A stretch of DNA of 64,000 nt, taken from NCBI RefSeq assembly GCF_000204055.1, contig NW_006768767.1, forward strand, positions 1,156,168 through 1,220,167, written 5' to 3'. The notes beneath the pieces are model-generated. The model ran no database searches, was not told the origin of the DNA, and worked only from the letters and a program-made list of their open reading frames with translations. Below, one piece after another: positions 36,300-47,388 of the stretch. How positions within the stretch are numbered: the stretch's first letter is position 1; each line of letters begins with the position of its first letter. Position numbers and translations under genes: made by a program. The DNA is from Melampsora larici-populina 98AG31. Lineage: Eukaryota > Basidiomycota > Pucciniomycetes > Pucciniales > Melampsoraceae.

Positions 36300-36573
36300 A
36301 CTTCGCCGGGGTGAGAGCAAAGAAGCCGATGTGGGCTTCTCTTCCCCTAAACTCGCGGTGATTTGAGCCAAGAGCCTGAGAAGCCCCATCTCTCAAACCA
36401 CCGTAGAGTTTGAATCTACTCAAACATCTACTCGAACTTTATAGTTCAAAATTGGGAGATCTTTTCAACTACTGCTCTTCAACGAGCACGCGGGAGAAAC
36501 TTTGATTGTTCATCAGATGTATTGAGGCTTGCATCAAATCAGATCCCTGTATTTTCCTCATACCCGCACAACT

Positions 36574-37677
36574 TTATAACCACATCAGTTCCTTCATCAA
36601 ACTTTTCGTTTTCTTCAAGTCTTTCTCGGAATATTTTCTCAAATAAACTTTGTAAGCATCAGAAGCCCATCGACCGCAGCGTTTCAAGTCATCTTTATCT
36701 GCCCCTAGATTCCAACGAAGAGACGCTCCTCCGATGCGAAAAGAATGGCCATGTAGCATTTGTTTCTTCTTTGACCGTCTGGCATTCCATATACTTCTGA
36801 GGTGAGTGATCGTCTCTAATTTCCCCAGACGTTTCTTTCTCCCCTCCACTGAAATGGAAGATATCTCGTCTCCCAGTTTCCGATCCTTGAAATGGAACCA
36901 TTCTTCAAGGGTTGACACCGGGTCCAGAAGCGAATTCTGTCTATGAAGCTTGATATACTGGATCTCCCCTGGACTCGCCGTTTTGGCCTTCCAAATCGCA
37001 ATTGTTACATATGAGCAATCTTCAGCCCAGCATAGATCGTTCCACTTGGGTAAGTTCTTCTTGGGATCATCAGATATCAATTCCCCTAAGCGAGCTGTAC
37101 CCCAAAAAGCTATTAAGGCTACTGCTAACATTGCCAGACCTCTCTCTCCTTCTTCTGGCAGTACCTCCAATAAGACCACCAGATCCGATAACATAACAGG
37201 AGGATGTTTCTTATCCGCTTCCGCCAGTTCCGCTTCTATCATCTGTGATGCCTTCAACAGGGCTTTGACCGCACCATCGACCGCGACCGGATATTCCTTG
37301 TCGTGAAAAAGGTGCCATGCATTTATTCCAGCAATGTAAGCTTTCAATGTCGTATATTTCACCGACTCATCGTCTTCCGCTCGGTCAACGCTCCTTCTTG
37401 AAGCACACACCACGAACAACTTCATGACTTTTGGTGAGATCGGCAACAGTTCTGACTTGTTTAGTTTCTTCACCACCGCAAACCGGTGCAATTTCACCAC
37501 TCCCGAGTTATAACTTTTCAATGTTCCATCACCCCACGAACCTCGTAAGTAGTGCTGTTTTACCTCATCAACGTCTGAATCATCCAATCCTAACGCATTC
37601 TTCTTGAATGCCCCAAAAGGTTTTGTCACTTTCTTCAAATCCACGTTCTTGGTCACCGAAGTTCCTCTGGTTACCAT
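36574..37677 (-). CDS. DIRS tyrosine recombinase
   Basis: An intact 367-aa frame. Catalytic landmarks of the tyrosine recombinase fold are the first Arg in WGTARLGEL (Arg196), HSFR (His311, Arg314) followed by IGGA, then GRWASDAYKVYLRKY with the candidate nucleophile Tyr at 342-349. It would integrate a circular DNA copy of the element. The N-terminal third resembles a SAM-like core-binding domain, with a DGTLKSYNSGV..LHRF segment. It lies 58 bp after the RT/RNase H frame. No stop or frameshift seen, unlike the neighbouring frames. Confidence 0.85.
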   Translation of the reverse strand: MVTRGTSVTKNVDLKKVTKPFGAFKKNALGLDDSDVDEVKQHYLRGSWGDGTLKSYNSGVVKLHRFAVVKKLNKSELLPISPKVMKLFVVCASRRSVDRAEDDESVKYTTLKAYIAGINAWHLFHDKEYPVAVDGAVKALLKASQMIEAELAEADKKHPPVMLSDLVVLLEVLPEEGERGLAMLAVALIAFWGTARLGELISDDPKKNLPKWNDLCWAEDCSYVTIAIWKAKTASPGEIQYIKLHRQNSLLDPVSTLEEWFHFKDRKLGDEISSISVEGRKKRLGKLETITHLRSIWNARRSKKKQMLHGHSFRIGGASLRWNLGADKDDLKRCGRWASDAYKVYLRKYSEKDLKKTKSLMKELMWL

Positions 37678-37735
37678 TGTGGCCTGACAGGTCGATTAAG
37701 GCGTCGGACGAGTGGAGGCTTGAATTGTCCTGACG

Positions 37736-39697
37736 TTATTGAGACTTAGGTGGATGAAGCTTTGGAGGAAAGACCTGTCGCAACAGCGTATCTAAATCCA
37801 GGGGAATCTCTATCTTCACTTCATTAAACCATAAGAGATCTCCGAGATAACCTCTCAAAAGGGCATCCGCGATGTTCCCTTTAGATGTTACGCGTTTCGC
37901 CTCTATATCACATGACAAGACAGTAAGTAGCCTCTGAATGGCTTTCCACTCTTCATTAACCAGATTGTCTCTCGATCGTCTCTTTCTGACTGTAGCTTGC
38001 GATGTCGTATTATCAGTCCAGACCGCAAATTTCATTCCTATAGGAGGGTCCTGGTCAGATCTGCTTGCCTGACAATTCTTACGGATCCCCGACTCACCTG
38101 CAACCCGCCGTACTTTCTGTAGTATTAACAGGCCTAACCTCATGGTAACTGTCTCTGCCCACGCTATGGTGCGTTTGTCGTCGACTAGGCCCAAATTTTG
38201 CCAACCCTTGGTGAACTCGAAACACGCCCAATGGTCACCTATCAAGACCGTGATCCCAAAGGACGAAGACGCATCTCCTACCCAGGAGACCTCAGCTGCC
38301 TTAGGTGACGGTATAATCCTTCGTGAGTTAAAGTTCTTTAAGACCCAGTACCACTCATTTACATCTGCCTTAACACTGTCTGACGTATATCGCAAAGCAG
38401 CCTTATTCCTCCAACTTTTCATCCATCTGTAGAACGAATTCAGATATGCCTTCATATGTGGGACGATGTGGACCGTATGAACTAATTTCCCGACTATGCT
38501 TTCGACTTTGTTAAAGGCCCATTGGGTCTCTGGATTCATTAGGTCCACTATGATCTGGAGTCTTTCTTTCAATTTCTCTTCAGGAAGCCGAACCATATGA
38601 TCAAGACCATTCCATATGAAGCCTACGAACCACTGTTCCTCGGCGAAATCATGGTTCTTTACTGGATTAGTCATAACCCCTAAACTTTCACTCAGAAATG
38701 TCACGTCTGCTAAAGCAATTTTGTCACCTGGTCGTCTGAACATTAGATTGTCATCGACCCATCTGAAGATGATGATTTTTAGCAACCTTTCAATTACCAG
38801 TTTCCATACATGGGCTGGTGCACCAAACACGCCACAACTCGCAACTCCTCCAAAGCCGACTGCTAGGTCTATCCACACTCTATTGTAGAAATCCACAATG
38901 CAAAGATATCGACGCTGGCACGGATGTATCGGAAGTTGTCAATATGCCTTCTGCCAATCAAAAATGGTGACCTCCCACTCCCCTGGATTCTCTTGGAAGA
39001 ACTTTGCTACTCTGTTGAAGTCGTCCCAGTAGGTCCCTTAATTTGACTTGTTCACGAAAGAGTTAACTGACGGTATCTTATTATCATACTTCGGGAAGGA
39101 CAGATCGTTAACCATTCTCACCGACCCGTCACTGTTCACCGCACTCCCCATAGGGTTCGACCAAAAGAAACCGTACTTTGCGTACACTTGTTCGTGGGTA
39201 AACGGACCTGCGATCCTTCCAGCCACGAGCTCTTTCTTTAACGTTGCTTCGATCTGGGATCTCGCCTCGAAGGCCGATTTGTGATTTTCTGGTGTATACC
39301 ACCGCATTCCTTCAATTTCATGTTGGGGAATGCCTAAACAAAAACCCTCGTTGAACCCATTGACTATGTATGGTATGTCCTCTTCTAAGCCTACCTCCTT
39401 CATCAAGTATGCCCACTCATGGACCTTCATCCTACACGAAACTGGCATAGGCCACGGGACCGTTACTGGCGCTATGAACAGTTTCCTCTGACGAAGAGGT
39501 ATAGGAATCTTCTTCAACTTCTCATCTTCTTCCTCTACTGAAGCTTCCGAACCTGAAACTGAATCATCTTCGATATGACTTCGTCCTCTTTCTACTCTTT
39601 CAGGTGTGGCAGGCAAGTCGACTTCAACTGCCTCTTTTCCCCGGCTCCTATCAAGAGTCGTGGTCTCCTCCACCGTGCACTTGTGGTTTGTAAGCAT
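37736..39697 (-). pseudogene. DIRS reverse transcriptase / RNase H, two stops
   Basis: One continuous frame broken by two stops. The upstream part (39697-39038) has a variable acidic N-terminus and then RT motifs GPFTHEQVYAKYGFFWSNPMG and VNDLSFPKYD. The downstream part (38896-37736) has FRWVDDNLMF, the RT YVDD-equivalent, then an RNase H-like segment WVGDASSSFG..WACFEF and AVWTDNTTS. Between them the same frame reads WDDFNRV, WEVTIFDWQKAY and then a stop before QLPIHP, plus a stop after SVNSFVNKSN. Both stops are explained by single C-to-T changes (CAA to TAA, CGA to TGA), though other origins are possible. Confidence 0.8.
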
Positions 39698-40165
39698 CCT
39701 CTCTCTCTCTCGCTGTTGGCTCAGGGGACTGCTTAACCTGTTATCACTAATTGTTCACATAGGATTTCACTCAGAACTACTTCAATCATCGCTAGATACA
39801 ATAATCAACATTCTAAGCACTAACAAGATTCGTAATCAGTCCCAAGAGATAGAAAGCACATGAGTCCCATGCCCCCCAACAACCAGACCATACCGTGACG
39901 ATTTACAATTACCAAACCAACAAAAAGGATTGTCAGCCAACCGTCACCATCTCTCACATTGGAAGTGCAGCACTTACACTGCCTGGTTTTCTTCCTGGGT
40001 AGTAGATTTAGCATTATGCTTAGCCCCTTTGAATTGATAGTTAGGCTTGTAGGACGTGGAGGCCACCGGTACCGCATTACTAGTTGCCGGTGGATTGTCT
40101 TCACCAGGAGAACCCGACATAATAGGAACAAAAAAAAAAATTCACAACACAGTCAGCTTCAGCTT

Positions 40166-41620
40166 TCAATCAGATTGGTACGACCAAGTGAACTCACCAT
40201 TACGATTGAAGAAATTATTGTTCTTTCTCACGTAAGGCTTCTTGTTCCCCGCCCTTTTCCCTCTAAACGACTTGTCCTGATGATCATTGGACTTCTCCAC
40301 CGTTTTGGGACAAGGAGTCTCAACTTTCTGTCTACCAGTAGTGAAACTAAAGCCAAATTTTGGACCTCCCACCGCATAAGGGTTCTCTTCAAACTGCAAG
40401 TCTCCTGCCCTGTCAGCAAAGGACTTCGCGTCCGCCTCGACCTTCGGCTGGAGACCACGAGGTAACCGAATCTTGTCCCGGTACACCGTTTTACCGTTCT
40501 CCTTAGATTTGATCAACTTGCGACGACGAAAAATGACAGTTCTGATGGCTAAGTGATAGTGGAGGCCGACCATCCAGCACAAGTATTTCTTTTTCAAATC
40601 AGAAACTATTTGCTTGTGTTTTACAATATAGTCCGCATAACCATCTAGTTGATAAATCTCTCTAGCATAGCGCTCTTCAAGATCACACATTTCGACGAAG
40701 TCTCCAAAGGTAAGCTGCTTCTCTAGAGATTTCTGAGTTGACTTCACTTTCTCTTTCTTCTCCTTTTTCTTCTCATCATCACTGTCATCATTGTATGTAT
40801 CCAAAAAAGATTTCTTGAACGCTGATAACGGAACATAAGAACTGAGACGCTTGAATCCTTTATCCCATTTCTTCGGCAAGTCAGGCAAGTCAGCTGAATC
40901 AAAGTCGATATCTTCGAAATCTACGATTGCTTTCTTGGCTTTCTCAGATTCATCGGAGCTTGAATCGTCGCCTGATGATGAATCATCTGAGTCGGAGTCT
41001 GACTGCTTCGTAGAAGGACTGGGCAACTTCTTCTTTTTTGCTTTTGAAGAATCAGAATCATCTGAGGAAGAGGAATTGCTAGGTTTGTCTCTCCCTTCGT
41101 GTCTCCTAGCTTTTTTCTTCTTGTGCTTCTTCCTCGGTTTCGAAGCGTCAGAATCGCTAGAAGGAGGATTTTCTTATTTACCATCTGTCCTCTTGTCATC
41201 TCTCTTTGAATTCCCACCTTTGTCTCGTTTGTTACTAACAATGAGATTGTCTTGTTCGACTAGGGGGCCGGAACCTGAGATTGCTGCAAGGAGTCGACTA
41301 GAGTCATCCCCGTCTGGACGAACTGGGGTTTGATGAGAACTAGCAGTGGATTTCGAACCCGGTTCATCGAACTCCATAGAGACTATTGAACCAAATTTGT
41401 CGTTGAATTCACCAATGAGGCTATACGCCTCTTTCCCATTCTTTTTGTCTAACGCCTCGATTAAAGCTTTGACGATAGCTCTGCTACCAGGGTTTGATGA
41501 ACTCGCACCACTGTTCAACGTGTCCTTAATGACTGCAATAAACCAGAAGAAAACTCGTAAGTATGTCTTCGCCTCCTCTTGAATCTCATGCAGGATTTTT
41601 AGAGAAATTGTTGGTTGCAA
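40166..41620 (-). pseudogene. DIRS gag-like ORF with one stop
   Basis: A single frame interrupted by TAA at 41174-41176. The N-terminal part is helical (TYLRVFFWFIAVIKDTL, AIVKALIEALDKKNGKEAYS). The middle is extremely charged, with Lys/Arg then Ser/Asp runs. The C-terminal part contains LTFGDFVEMCDLEERYAREIYQ and a basic, Asn-rich tail (VRKNNNFFNRNG). This layout fits the structural protein of DIRS elements; no zinc knuckle is visible. The stop can be explained by CAA to TAA. Confidence 0.6.
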
Positions 41621-41919
41621 TGATAGACTGATGCCAGTTATCTAAGAAGAGTTCTGTGATATTGTACACCAGTCTCCCACCGAAGTGGAAACTGTACATC
41701 ACACTCAATTCATTGACTAGCGCTTCAAGCTGCTCTATGGTTCCACTCAACCATCTTCAGGAAACATCATCAGGCGCGATTCAACAGCCGCCCTAGACCT
41801 GGGATCTACCAGTCATGACTTATCGGCGCTATAGCAGCCTGCACAAACCACACTCGACTCCACATTTCAAACTCCTGGCGCTACTAGCTGCCGAAATGCA
41901 TCACTGCCTGAGACCTGGA

Positions 41920-42390
41920 TCAGAGAAAGAATAATTCTCTTCTCGAGGGATGAAATACATAGGGGAGAAAGATAATTACTGCTGGAAAAATTCGAAACAC
42001 ACCATCAAGCGGTGCGCCGTCATTCTCTTTCCGGGCAGCCAAGCCTTTTCCTTTCTTAGCTTCCTCCTGCTGACGTTTCTCCTCCTCTCTCCTCTTCTCC
42101 ATCTTCTCCAGTTCTCTCTTCTTAACCTCGAGTGGCTTCACGTCTGCCGTGTCCGTTCCGCTATCCTCGTCTTCTTCTTCCTGCAAGTTCGGATTACGTG
42201 GAACCCCATCTTGCTCTGACGAATTCGGGAGGCGAGATTGAGCTCTCTTCTGACGTTCTTCAGCCTGTTTCGCCAACTTCATGTTCTTCTTCTCCTCTTC
42301 TTGTTTCGACATAGAAACCATTTCTTGACGTTGATGTTTGTTCTTCAAGAAATTTTCGCGTTGACCCTTGTTCATCCAAATAATTCTCAA
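41920..42390 (-). CDS. Charged coiled-coil ORF, DIRS 5' region
   Basis: The frame from 42390 is rich in Lys/Glu/Arg/Gln (NKGQRENFLKNKHQRQEM, EKMEKRREEEKRQQEEAKKG), predicting coiled coil. A GTGTGT donor at a GAPLDG codon and downstream AG sites suggest it is a first exon of the gag-like gene rather than a separate protein. Function not known. Confidence 0.4.
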   Translation of the reverse strand: MRIIWMNKGQRENFLKNKHQRQEMVSMSKQEEEKKNMKLAKQAEERQKRAQSRLPNSSEQDGVPRNPNLQEEEDEDSGTDTADVKPLEVKKRELEKMEKRREEEKRQQEEAKKGKGLAARKENDGAPLDGVFRIFPAVIIFLPYVFHPSRRELFFL

Positions 42391-42625
42391 TCGGAACTTC
42401 TTTGGAATAGATATATCTGAGTTTTTATAGACTAGTAATGAGTATAGTAGACGAGATTACCAGAAAAAATTATAGAATAAACAAAATAAAAGAATCAAGA
42501 TCGCTTTTATGAGAGAGAAGAAATCAGGTGTCTAGGAGAGATAGAACTGAGGTGGTTGCTTCTAGTATGGAAGGAAAACTTTTTCCCAAAAACCTTCCAA
42601 ACTGGAACGCCACCTCAATGTGGTT

Positions 42626-42651
42626 GTGACCCCGAGGATGCCTCGGGTCAC
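42626..42651. repeat. GC-rich hairpin
   Basis: GTGACCCCGAGG and CCTCGGGTCAC pair across a 3-nt loop with one bulged C. It lies between the DIRS coding block and the hAT element; it may be a DIRS end or a structured leader. Confidence 0.55.
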
Positions 42652-43422
42652 GGTCTCTCCCGACACCTCCCATCCCCGTCGTAATGGACTGTATTGTACC
42701 GACGCGAGCTTAGGGTACACTACCAATAGCCACAAAACCAAGAACACAATGTAGCAGTTCTGAGCTCAATACAGCTCACTTCTCAAGCCAAAATTCTGGT
42801 TTTTGAGGCAAGTCCCTCACTCGTTCCTTGGGCCGTTGGCAAGGGACTTAGTGAAGACTGTGTACTGGCAACACCTAAACCGCTCAGCTTCGCTCCGCTA
42901 TTACGCGGAAATTTTGAAGCGCGGCGATTTTCCGCTACATGTAGCTCCAAAAACGCTCCGCTTTCAAGACACAAGCGCTACAGACAAAAGGCAGCGCGGC
43001 GGTCTTTTCAGCCGCTTGCGCTCCGCTCTGTCAATTTCTCAGGAAGGGCAGCGGCACAAGGCGATCTTTTCTATTCACAATTTTTTTTTCATTATGTACA
43101 AGGAAAAATATATATACACAAAACAACTGAAACAAACAAAAACAATTCAAAACATGTATGTAAAAAGCACTAAAATAACTGTAAAGATTGGCTCGCAAAA
43201 TTCACAGAAAGAGAAAGATAAGACAATTTGAAAGAATGATATCAAGAAAAAATTAATGAGTGACAAAATAAAAACTTAAGATCAAGAAAGGAAGAGAAAT
43301 TTAATGAATGACAGTGACAATAAGATAAAAAACCTAGAGAAGGATAAGTTCTGGAAAAAAATAAGACCAGGAAAACATAGATTAGTGTGTATCATATCTC
43401 CATTTAGTCAATTACTAATACT

Positions 43423-43611
43423 TGTTATGATCTCATCTACATAACAGGCGGTGAAAGGCCCATTGGCACATGTCACAGATTAGACCAACTTGTACTCGCC
43501 ACGTTGTACACTTTCCTCTTTTCTCCTTATCCGACAATCTGCATAACAAGATAAGAACCTGGTAGAGATCCCAAAACCCTCGTCCCCAGAACCCTTGAGC
43601 CAGTCATAACA
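43423..43611 (+). repeat. 5' LTR
   Basis: 189 bp, TG...CA. Differs from the 3' LTR by three transitions and one transversion as I read them. Confidence 0.93.
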
Positions 43612-43622
43612 TATTGTCGGAT
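43612..43622 (+). promoter_or_regulatory. Putative self-primed primer-binding site
   Basis: Immediately after the 5' LTR the sequence ATTGTCGGAT (43613-43622) is the exact complement of ATCCGACAAT inside the LTR (43529-43538). No tRNA-type TGG start is present. In Tf1/sushi-type elements the mRNA 5' end folds back onto such a site to prime reverse transcription, so the LTR match may mark the transcript start. Confidence 0.6.
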
Positions 43623-44056
43623 CTTTCATCGACGAGCGTTACAGAATTCACAAACGGACAGAACCAGAATACCAGAATCGAATTTTAGAACTAAACTAGA
43701 ACTAAGACGATCTAACTCCACGAATACCAGCAAATCAACCCCGCATAAGATTGATAAGATTAGAACTTGATATAGATACACTCAGAACCTCACAGAACCT
43801 CGACTCGGATAAACTTGAAACCTTAAACCTAGAATTTCCAGATTGATCATCCCAGAATCTCTTATTTAGAACTCACTCCACCGAAACACCTTATACCTTA
43901 TAGAACACCACAACCACGTCTCCCTCATACAGAATCCCCACAGAAGACGACGTCGAATCCGAATTGAACGACTCGTACATCAGCGTGAACCAATCTTCCT
44001 CGAACTCTGTTGATCCTACCTCTACCCCACATCCTCCTGCATTAGAATCAGTAGCC

Positions 44057-47000
44057 ATGGAAGCCATTCAACGCCAGCTCAATGAACTTCAGAACTCCCT
44101 CGCTGAAGAGTGTCAACTGCGAGAACAAGCAGAAGCGAGAGGTAGACAAGCGGAGGAACGTCTAGAAGCAATGATAGCGGGCCGTAACACCAACCCTGAT
44201 GTGACCAATCCCGCGACGTCTAGCCCATCTGGAGCTCATCCCGAAATTACAAACATCCTGAAGGGACCCAAAGTTTCAGTGCCTGATAAGTTTAACGGTG
44301 CTAGAGGCGGACCAGCAGAGGTGTTCGCCAGTCAGGTACAGCTGTACATGATGGCTCACCCTTATCTATTTCAAAACACCCGCTGTAGAACTCCTACACA
44401 GTGTAGCGTAGGCTGAGCCGGAGAGGGTAAGAATCACCACTCGTGAGAGCGGATGAAACTACGGGTGCGGTGAAGCTGCCCTCAACCTTTTGTTGCAGTT
44501 CGAAAAGAACCAGAGCAATCTAACAATTTTCTATCTTCACGAATTTTTCCCGTCAAACTTTGTTTATCCCGTAGATGGATGCGCAAGGTCTGGCGGAGTC
44601 TGGCGATGTACAGTACACGCCTACACAACGTCTATAGCCGGAGTTATGCAAATTTCGATTTTTCACTACTTTCGGATTTTGAGTCCGTAGTGTACTTTTA
44701 CAATTGGAGAGGGGGGAGATGGTTTTGTCGGCGGCGGGGATTTTCCAGAAATTTGGTACTCGGACCCCAAATTTAACAATTTATAATTGTTTCGAATAAT
44801 TGACAAAGTCGAATTTCCAGAAAGGGATTTTTCAAAATTGGCGAATTTGTTGAAAGGATGGGATTCGAACCGGTGCTCAGGGTTGGCCCCGAGTTGTTTG
44901 AGCTTTCACAAACAGTGACACAGATAACACAAAATAAAAAAAATAATAATAAAAATAAAGACCAACGTCTTCACACCAGCTCAGCAACCGATCAAGACTT
45001 CAATATCAATAACACTAACGCTCTGGACTCAGCAAGTTTCAAGAACACAATAGATCACTCTCAAGACTCTCAATAGCCTTATTTAAACTCAATAAAACTC
45101 TTCAAGACACTTTATCTGATCTTAATAACACACACAAGACACTCGAGATTGAAAAAAGAAACTCTTCAAGACCTTTTAAATTGATCACTGGAACTCGATC
45201 ACAAAACAGAACACACACACGAACACGATGATCAAATCAAAACATATCTGATAGGATGATAGGATCCTTATTCCATTCGCTAGAAACCCCCCTCCTTATA
45301 TACTCACAACCTTCGCTTCAACCGTTGCTTTCACATCATTTGCCCCAACCAATCTATTTAAGATTTCCCCCGATCGCACCCGGCATCACATCATCAACTC
45401 ATTCCCCTCCTTTCTCTAATCACATCACAGTAAGTTTCCTTTAATTTTTCTCCACTTTCCTCTTCTCTTTCATTCAATACTAATATCTGCTTCATCTTCC
45501 CCACTTATTCAATCAATGCCAACCTCTAATCTCCTTCTCCACCTCGATCTCATCGCATCATCCTCATGGTCATCTTGGCTTTGCTTGTTTGAATTTTGAT
45601 TCTGGACTGTGTTTTAAATCAATCAATCAATTTCGATTTTGGATCCTTTGAGTGAATTCAATTTTGATTTTCTTCTTAGCTTCCTTCTTTTAATAACTTT
45701 CCTGATACTGACATCATTACTTTACTTCTTGTTGTTACTTTTAGTTTTGAATTTCGATCTAGAGCTTCAATTTCAACTACCACCCCCAATCTTAACTCAA
45801 CACTCTAACCTTCAAGTAAGTCTTTTATCACATCTTCTCCACCTTCTCATCTTCAGAATCACACCCTAGATCTATTGAACTGATTCAATTTCGATCTCAA
45901 CTCCTTTTCAACTACAACCTTCATCAATCAACCTCTTCAATTTCGATCTCAGCCTTCTATTTTGGTATGTCATTCCTGTTTCTTTCTAATCTTAAATCTT
46001 GACTTTGGACCCTAATCGTGATCATGAATAATACTGACACCTTCATTTTAATTGGACTGTAGGTATTCTTTACTTTATTGAATATTAAAGGACTATTTTC
46101 GAGTTATGTCTTCTTTTGTGTATTTTGTTTTGTTTGCTTATATGTAGACTTTCTGTTATGAAGAAATGAGTAATAAAATAATAAAAGTACCAGATTTGAA
46201 TCTAATAGACCATAATCAAAATAATGTAAGCCTGATCAGTCTGAGATGAGTAATGAAACTTGAGCCTTAATTTTGAATAATTCTGTAGCTCATGATTGTG
46301 AACTTGATCTAATGAATTGATATCAAAAACAAGATAATATAAATGAGTGAGCACTTGAAGACAAAACCCAAAATATAAGATTGATATAGTTTTTTCTTTT
46401 TTTTTCTGTTAAATAACTTTAAATCCTTGATCAAATGAATATCAACAAGTAATGTTAAAAAAAATGATCATTGATTTTGATTTCCACACCGCTCGAAAGT
46501 CGTATTCGCCCTCTCTTACCTTACCGGGACTGCGAGTGCGTGGGCCCAACCGCTTACCGCTGAGCTCTTCGACGCCGAAACCGCTCATACTGTCACCTAC
46601 GAGCGGTTTGTACAAAACTTCAAAGCAATGTTCTTCGACACTGAGAAGAAATCCAAAGCCGAAAAGGCAATCAGATCCCTCACTCAGAAGTCCACAGTTG
46701 CTGCATACACTCACGAGTTTAATCTGTACGCTACAAGCACTGGCTGGGAAACTTCAACCCTGATCAGCCAGTACAAACAAGGATTGAAGCGTGATATCCG
46801 AGTAGCCATGGTCCTTGTCCAAGAAGAGTTCAAATCCATCAAACAAATCTCGAATCTCGCTATCAAACTAGACAACAAGATTCATGGATCCGCTGATACA
46901 TCTGTTGCACCACCAAACCCTGTCCGCGACCCTAACGCTATGGACATCTCGGCGTCATCCACGAGACTTACTGACGACGAAAAAGCCAGACGATTACGTA

Positions 47001-47221
47001 CTGGAACCTGCTTTAGGTGTAATGTACAGGGACACATCTCCACTTTTTGCCCTAATCGAAAAAATGACAGATCTGGAAAAGGAAAGGGAGGATACAAAGC
47101 AAGAGTTGCCGAATTAGAAGTGAAATTAGCTGAGCTTAGCAGTAGAAGTGAAGAGAGGAGTGAAAGTGGAGAAGGAAGCAGTAGAGCAGACATGTCAAAA
47201 AATGGAGGCGCTCAAGCCTGA
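44057..47221 (+). pseudogene. Chromovirus gag, split by a 2.1-kb insertion
   Basis: The frame is open from 43904. The first in-frame ATG is 44057; no upstream ATG is available. The N-terminal part has a helical Glu/Gln-rich segment, then KVSVPDKFNGARGG and VQLYMMAHPYLF up to 44383. After the insertion (44384-46488) the same frame resumes KVVFALSYLTGTASAWAQPL, the retrotransposon gag domain. It continues with YTHEFNLYATSTGWETSTLI and a CCHC knuckle CFRCNVQGHISTFC near 47009-47050, ending at 47221. Frame and codon phase match exactly across the insertion. Confidence 0.88.
44384..46488. mobile_element. 2.1-kb insertion in gag, possible solo LTR
   Basis: It begins TGTAGAACTCC and ends TTTCCACA, i.e. 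TG...CA, and is flanked by CCGC on both sides (44380-44383, 46489-46492). A fifth flanking base differs. The interior is AT-rich and non-coding. A solo LTR of a large retrotransposon fits the termini, but no second LTR copy is in the window, so class is uncertain. Confidence 0.6.
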
Positions 47222-47388
47222 AGGAAGTGCCTAGCTTGAGCAAAGGGGTTATCATGAATACAATAGATTTGGGAGCTAGTACAGTTGTAAAATGCAATAC
47301 AAATGATCCACACTTATTTCACTGTGTTCCACTATCTTTGTCCCATGACCCCAAAGCCACTCCATTTAAGAACCCCCGTGCTTGACTC

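Larger units (their letters stand above)
36574..42390 (-). mobile_element. DIRS-type retrotransposon, coding core
   Basis: Minus-strand order: charged N-terminal ORF, gag-like ORF, reverse transcriptase plus RNase H, then tyrosine recombinase. A recombinase in place of a DDE integrase defines DIRS-like elements. I could not fix the termini; candidate end structures are the palindrome at 36258-36299 and the hairpin at 42626-42651. At least three in-frame stops show the copy is not autonomous. Confidence 0.8.

Noticed and set aside
44851..44905. tRNA-like or SINE-like sequence with a GGTTCGAATCC B-box on the minus strand
   Set aside because: The T stem does not pair and no full cloverleaf forms; a B-box word alone is weak evidence.
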